From Salinibacter grassmerensis (GTDB taxonomy: Bacteria > Bacteroidota > Rhodothermia > Rhodothermales > Salinibacteraceae), in the NCBI RefSeq assembly GCF_947077765.1, contig NZ_CAMTTF010000002.1, positions 186,001 through 250,000 of the forward strand: 64,000 bases of DNA, in the 5' to 3' direction. This document shows, piece by piece, positions 60,239 through 64,000 of this stretch (its first letter is position 1; every line of letters begins with the position of its first letter). The notes below the pieces were generated by a model. The model did no database searches and was not told where the DNA came from. It worked only from the letters and a program-made list of their open reading frames with translations. The translations under genes and the position numbers were made by a program.

Positions 60239-62206
60239 ATGTCTATTCGCCTCGTGCTCGCGACGGGACTTGTCGCCGTCGCGTCTACGCTCCTCCTTGT
60301 CCCGCCCGCCCACGGCCAGTCGCTGGTTGTTGAGCCGGCCCGTCCCACCCTCCAGGTCGGCCAGAACCAGCAGTTGGAGGCCTATTACGTAAGCGCTGAT
60401 GGGGAGCGCACGCGCGATACGACCGTCGCCTTCTACGCCCGGGGCGACGGCGCGCTCACGTCTCGCGACGGACGAGTGACCGCGGAGGCCCCCGGCACCC
60501 ACGAGATCATCGCCCTGCGCCCCGGCACCGACACCCAAGACCGCATCGTACAGCGCGTATCGGTGACGGTCGCCCAGCCCCCGGTCGGCGAGGTGGCGTT
60601 CGCCGAGGCGCCGGCGCGAATCTACGCGGGCACGAATGTGCCCCTCTCCGTGGAGGCGCGGGCGACGAACGGACAGGCCCGCGATGATGTGACGGTCGAG
60701 GTGGAGAGCCAGAATCCGGAGGTGGCCACGGTGGACCGTCTGCACCGCGTCCACGGCGCCTCGCCCGGCACCGTCACGCTGACGGCCCGGGCCGAGGGAC
60801 AGACGGCCACTACGACCGTCGAGGTCGTTGAGAACCCGGTCGCGTCTCTCGACCTGAGCGGCGGGGCCGACTCGGCCCGCACCGGCGACGTGCTTGACTT
60901 TGGGGCGACGGCCCGCACGGCGGCGGGCACGGCCGTGGGCGACGCGCCGATCCACTACGCCGTCCGCACCGACCACACCGAAGAGATTGCGCCGGGCGCC
61001 ACCGCCGAGATTGGATCCGATGGGCGCTTCGTGGCGGAGGACGCTGGGCAGTACACCGTCGTGGCCACGAGCGGGGCGCACACCGCCACGCACACCGTCT
61101 CCGTGACGCCCCGCGACCTGGAGGGCTCGATTGAGGTCGTGGGCCGGGGGCGCGTCTCCAACGTGCACACCTCGGACCTCTGGGTGTGGGAGGCCCCCGA
61201 CGGCCGCGACTACGCCATCACCGGCACGTGGGGCGGTGACGGGGAGGCCTATTTTTGGGACGTCACGGAGCCCTCCAACATCACCCCTGTCGACACGGTC
61301 ACCGTGGACGCCCGCACGGTCAACGACGTGAAGGTGAGCGACGACGGGCGCACCTGTATCATCAGCCGCGAGGGGGCGTCTGACCGAAAGAACGGCATGG
61401 TTGTTCTCGACTGTTCGGACCCGACCGACGTGTCGATCGTCACCGAGTACACGAACCGCCTCACCGGCGGCGTCCACAACCTGTTCATCTACGAGGACCA
61501 CGTCTACGCCCTTAGCAACGGCCGCCGCTACGAAATTATCAACATCGAGGATCGGGCGAATCCGACCCGGGTGACCGACTTCGAGCTCGAGACGCCCGGC
61601 CATTCCATTCACGACGTGTGGGTGGAGGACGGCATTGCCTACTCGTCGAACTGGGACGACGGGGTCGTGATGGTGGACGTGGGCAACGGCGTGAGGGGCG
61701 GCTCGCCCTCGAACCCGGTGGAGATCGGGCGCTACGCCTACCCGAGCGGCTGGAACCACGCCGCGTTTCCGTACGACGATGGGGAGACGGGCAAGGACTG
61801 GGTCGTCGCGGGCGACGAGGCCTTCCCCAACGGCCTGAACACCGAGAACGAGCCCACCATTCCGGCCGGCTGGCTCCACTTCGTCGACGTCACCAACCCC
61901 GACAATCCGTCTGAGGAGGCGCGGTACCGCGTGCCCGAGGCCGGCTCGCACAACTACTGGGTGGACGGCGACACCCTGTACGTCGCCTACTACAACGCCG
62001 GACTGCGCGTGGTGGACCTGTCCGGGGACCTGAAGGGGAACCTCTACGAGCAGGGCCGCGAGATTGCGCACCTCAAGTCCCCCGACCCCGAGGGCCGCAT
62101 CCCCAACGCCACGATGGCGTGGGGGCCGCAGCCGTACAAGGGCCATGTCTTCTTCTCCGACTGGAATTCGGGCCTCTGGGCCGTCGAGTTGACGAGTGGA
62201 GAGTAA
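60239..62206 (+). CDS. Secreted protein with Ig-like domains and a beta-propeller (LVIVD-like)
   Basis: A 655-residue secreted protein. After a signal peptide (cleavage after HGQ, about residue 27) come three Ig-like or BIG_2-type domains (about 30-290), then a beta-propeller of LVIVD-like repeats (from about 300), with lines such as VHNLFIYEDHVYALSNGRRYEIINIED and DTLYVAYYNAGLRVVDLSG. The domain order matches choice-of-anchor or LVIVD proteins of Bacteroidota, often cell-surface. No enzyme motif is evident. It precedes another secreted propeller by 82 bases. Confidence 0.85.
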   Translation: MSIRLVLATGLVAVASTLLLVPPAHGQSLVVEPARPTLQVGQNQQLEAYYVSADGERTRDTTVAFYARGDGALTSRDGRVTAEAPGTHEIIALRPGTDTQDRIVQRVSVTVAQPPVGEVAFAEAPARIYAGTNVPLSVEARATNGQARDDVTVEVESQNPEVATVDRLHRVHGASPGTVTLTARAEGQTATTTVEVVENPVASLDLSGGADSARTGDVLDFGATARTAAGTAVGDAPIHYAVRTDHTEEIAPGATAEIGSDGRFVAEDAGQYTVVATSGAHTATHTVSVTPRDLEGSIEVVGRGRVSNVHTSDLWVWEAPDGRDYAITGTWGGDGEAYFWDVTEPSNITPVDTVTVDARTVNDVKVSDDGRTCIISREGASDRKNGMVVLDCSDPTDVSIVTEYTNRLTGGVHNLFIYEDHVYALSNGRRYEIINIEDRANPTRVTDFELETPGHSIHDVWVEDGIAYSSNWDDGVVMVDVGNGVRGGSPSNPVEIGRYAYPSGWNHAAFPYDDGETGKDWVVAGDEAFPNGLNTENEPTIPAGWLHFVDVTNPDNPSEEARYRVPEAGSHNYWVDGDTLYVAYYNAGLRVVDLSGDLKGNLYEQGREIAHLKSPDPEGRIPNATMAWGPQPYKGHVFFSDWNSGLWAVELTSGE

Positions 62207-62288
62207 GGCGTGGAGGGAGACCCGCGGATTTCGGGTCCTCTCGGTCCCCACAACCGTCAGCGTTTTCCCCTGCAACGTACCTCCTGCT

Positions 62289-63365
62289 ATGCGCACGCTC
62301 CGGGCTGTCCTAGCTGTCCTACTCGCGTTCTGTCTTCTCGGGCTGGTCCAGGCGCCGGCCTTCGGCCAGGACTACTACGCCTACGTCGCGTCTGAGTCGG
62401 CCGACGAGGTGGCCCTGGTGCGGTTCAATGCGGAGACCGAATCGGCGACCGTTGAGGAAACCGTCGCCGTCGGCTACATCGCGCCCGAGACGGAGGGGGC
62501 GCACGGCATGACGGTGGCGCCGAACGGGGAGCACTGGTTCGTCTCCATCGCCCACGGCAAGCCCTACGGCCGCGTTGCCAAGTACGAGACGGGGACGAAC
62601 GCAAAGGTCGACACCGCCCACGTCGGCATGTTTCCGGCCACGATGGAGATCTCCTCCGTGACGGGCCTGCTTTACGTCGCGAACTTCAACCTCCACGGCG
62701 AGCCGGAGCCGGGCACCGTCTCCGCCGTCGACCCCGAGGCGATGACGGAGGTGGACCAGATCGAGACGGGCATCATGCCGCATGGCTCCCGCTTCGCGCC
62801 GGACGGGCGCACGCACTACTCGGTGAGCATGATGGACGGCACGCTCCACGAAATCGACGCGCTGACGGGTCAGGTGACGCGCACCCTCACGACTGGCGAG
62901 GGCACCCCGAAGCCGACCTGGGCCGATCCGCATCCGTCTGAGCCGTTCGTGTACGTGGCCCACAACGGGGCCGACGAGGTGGCCGTGGTCGACCGGGACG
63001 ACTGGACGGTCACGCAGCGGCTGCGGACGGGCGAGGGGACCGCGCCGTACAACCTAGAGGTGGCGCCGGACGGGTCGACGCTCGTGGTGTCCTACAAAGG
63101 CACTGGCGAGACCGGCATCTGGAACCTGGAGACGGGCGAGCGTGCGGCCCGTTTGTCGAATACGCAGTCCGTCACGCACGGTGTGGTCGTTGCGCCGGAC
63201 AGCCGCTACGCGTTCGTCTCGGCGGAAGGGCGGGGCGACGACCCGGGCGCCGTGGACGTGGTGGACCTTGGCACGAACGAGCGGGTCGCCTCGGTGGAGG
63301 TCGGGCCCCAAGCCGGGGGCATTGCGTTCTGGAAGGTGGAGAAGACCACCACCTCCGCCCGATGA
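62289..63365 (+). CDS. Secreted YVTN/YncE-type beta-propeller protein
   Basis: A 358-residue exported protein. A signal peptide (AVLLAFCLLGLVQAPAFGQ) precedes a seven-bladed propeller of YVTN-type repeats; examples are PSEPFVYVAHNGADEVAVVD and NLEVAPDGSTLVVSYKGTG. Such proteins bind ligands or partners at the cell surface; no catalytic residues are evident. The start at MRTLRAVLAVL is chosen because the longer frame lacks a signal peptide. Its stop codon overlaps the next start (ATGA), indicating coupling. Confidence 0.88.
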   Translation: MRTLRAVLAVLLAFCLLGLVQAPAFGQDYYAYVASESADEVALVRFNAETESATVEETVAVGYIAPETEGAHGMTVAPNGEHWFVSIAHGKPYGRVAKYETGTNAKVDTAHVGMFPATMEISSVTGLLYVANFNLHGEPEPGTVSAVDPEAMTEVDQIETGIMPHGSRFAPDGRTHYSVSMMDGTLHEIDALTGQVTRTLTTGEGTPKPTWADPHPSEPFVYVAHNGADEVAVVDRDDWTVTQRLRTGEGTAPYNLEVAPDGSTLVVSYKGTGETGIWNLETGERAARLSNTQSVTHGVVVAPDSRYAFVSAEGRGDDPGAVDVVDLGTNERVASVEVGPQAGGIAFWKVEKTTTSAR

Positions 63366-63823
63366 CGGACGCGCCCGGAACGTACGCGCTTCTCCTGCGG
63401 GCCGACGAGGCCAGCGAGATTGAGGTGGGGGCACTCGGGAAGATGGAGGTGCGCCCCAGCGCATACGTCTACGTGGGGAGTGCCTTCGGGCCCGGCGGCC
63501 TTCAGGCGCGGGTGGCGCGGCACGCCCGGGGCGACGGGGCGCTGCACTGGCACGTCGACTACCTGCGCGCCGTCACGACCCTCGAGGCGGTCTGGTACAC
63601 CCACGATCCGGAGCGCCGCGAGTGCACCTGGGCGGAAGTCCTCCGAGCACGTCCCGGGGCCACCGTCCCGCTCGACGGCTTCGGGGCGTCGGACTGTGAC
63701 TGCCCAGCTCACCTGGTCCGGTTCGATCCGTCGCCCCTTTTCCATACCTTCCGAGAGTTCGTTCAGGCGGTGTATCCCGATCACAAACCCATCCGCCAAC
63801 GGACGCCCGCCGAAGAGATGTAG
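63362..63823 (+). CDS. DUF123/GIY-YIG-like protein
   Basis: A 153-residue cytoplasmic protein of the DUF123 family, which has a GIY-YIG-like nuclease fold. Typical segments are PGTYALLLRAD at the start, YVYVGSAFGPGGLQARVARH and HWHVDYLRA, then CDCPAHLVRFD near the end. The start overlaps the preceding stop by four bases, an odd pairing with a secreted propeller protein. Function unknown; related proteins are common in archaea. Confidence 0.82.
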   Translation: MTDAPGTYALLLRADEASEIEVGALGKMEVRPSAYVYVGSAFGPGGLQARVARHARGDGALHWHVDYLRAVTTLEAVWYTHDPERRECTWAEVLRARPGATVPLDGFGASDCDCPAHLVRFDPSPLFHTFREFVQAVYPDHKPIRQRTPAEEM

Positions 63824-63830
63824 GGAGGTC

Positions 63831-64000
63831 TCAGGGGCGAGCGTCGAGAATGGATTGCAGGTGCCGCCGGGTGCTGTCGGCCACGACGGGCGTGAGCGCC
63901 GAAGCGTCCCGGTCGACGCGATAGAGGCGCGTAGGCTCGGTCTGTCCCTCGAAGGTCCCGTTGCCGTCGTGGTCGATCCCGACCGTGACGAACAACGCCT
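63831..64000 (-). CDS. C-terminal end of a minus-strand protein (cut by window edge)
   Basis: An open minus-strand frame ends at a stop codon at 63831-63833 and runs off the window. The visible 56 residues include TVGIDHDGNGTFEGQTEP, a calcium-loop-like stretch, then LYRVDRDASALTPVV and a basic tail. Convergent with the DUF123 gene. Too little is visible to name a family. Confidence 0.45.
   Translation of the reverse strand, partial: ALFVTVGIDHDGNGTFEGQTEPTRLYRVDRDASALTPVVADSTRRHLQSILDARP

Overview
The window is about 65% G+C by eye, densely coded on both strands, and its proteins are strongly acidic, as expected of a salt-in halophile. A PorX-type regulator with a receiver and a PglZ domain, a GatZ-like aldolase relative, a class I HMG-CoA reductase, a BatA-type protein and a free-standing atpD-atpC pair together point to an extremely halophilic member of the Rhodothermota/Bacteroidota, most likely Salinibacter or a close relative. 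This is inferred from gene content; no database was searched. No complete tRNA or rRNA, CRISPR array or recognisable insertion sequence was seen.

1-17.4 kb, mostly minus strand: the ATP synthase pair atpD-atpC; then, on the plus strand, a secreted zinc metalloprotease and a lone Hpt phosphotransfer protein; then a long minus-strand run with thiL, anmK, a TPR-like protein, a membrane glycosyltransferase, HMG-CoA reductase with an unusual N-terminal extension, an ArsA-like ATPase, folC, tsaE and porX. 17.7-30.98 kb, mostly plus strand: an extensin/M15-like protein coupled to a small exported protein, an O-methyltransferase, a GatZ/KbaZ-like protein on the minus strand, a TonB-dependent receptor followed by a two-FAS1-domain lipoprotein, a BatA-like protein, hflX, a CBS-domain protein and a small helical protein.

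31-42.6 kb: a secreted GH13 amylase on the minus strand, gyrB, a DPM/GtrB-like glycosyltransferase, and a peroxide-response locus in which oxyR and katG diverge around a recognisable four-part OxyR operator. katG ends in a strong hairpin and is followed by an ankyrin protein, an aldo/keto reductase and a group-1 glycosyltransferase. 42.6-50.2 kb: an S9 peptidase diverging from a complete ferric-iron ABC transporter, whose binding protein carries a poly-glutamate insertion, then a DUF1648 membrane protein and a CIA30-like exported protein.

50.3-53.4 kb looks like accessory DNA: two poorly conserved membrane-anchored proteins, a type I signal peptidase and an AT-richer stretch with no convincing gene. 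From 53.4 to 56.3 kb is an apparent phospholipid-to-betaine-lipid remodelling operon, btaA-btaB-plcP. Its plcP-like gene is broken by a single in-frame TAA after codon 37. The window ends with a PAS histidine kinase with a predicted periplasmic sensor, a mercuric-reductase-like flavoprotein, two secreted beta-propeller proteins, a DUF123 protein, and the C-terminal end of one further minus-strand gene.

The observations most worth following are the interrupted betaine-lipid operon, the OxyR operator next to the katG promoter, the HMG-CoA reductase fusion, the PorX homologue, and the acidic loop in the iron-binding protein. Many long antisense reading frames, including one of about 1,000 codons opposite katG, are codon-bias shadows and are not annotated.
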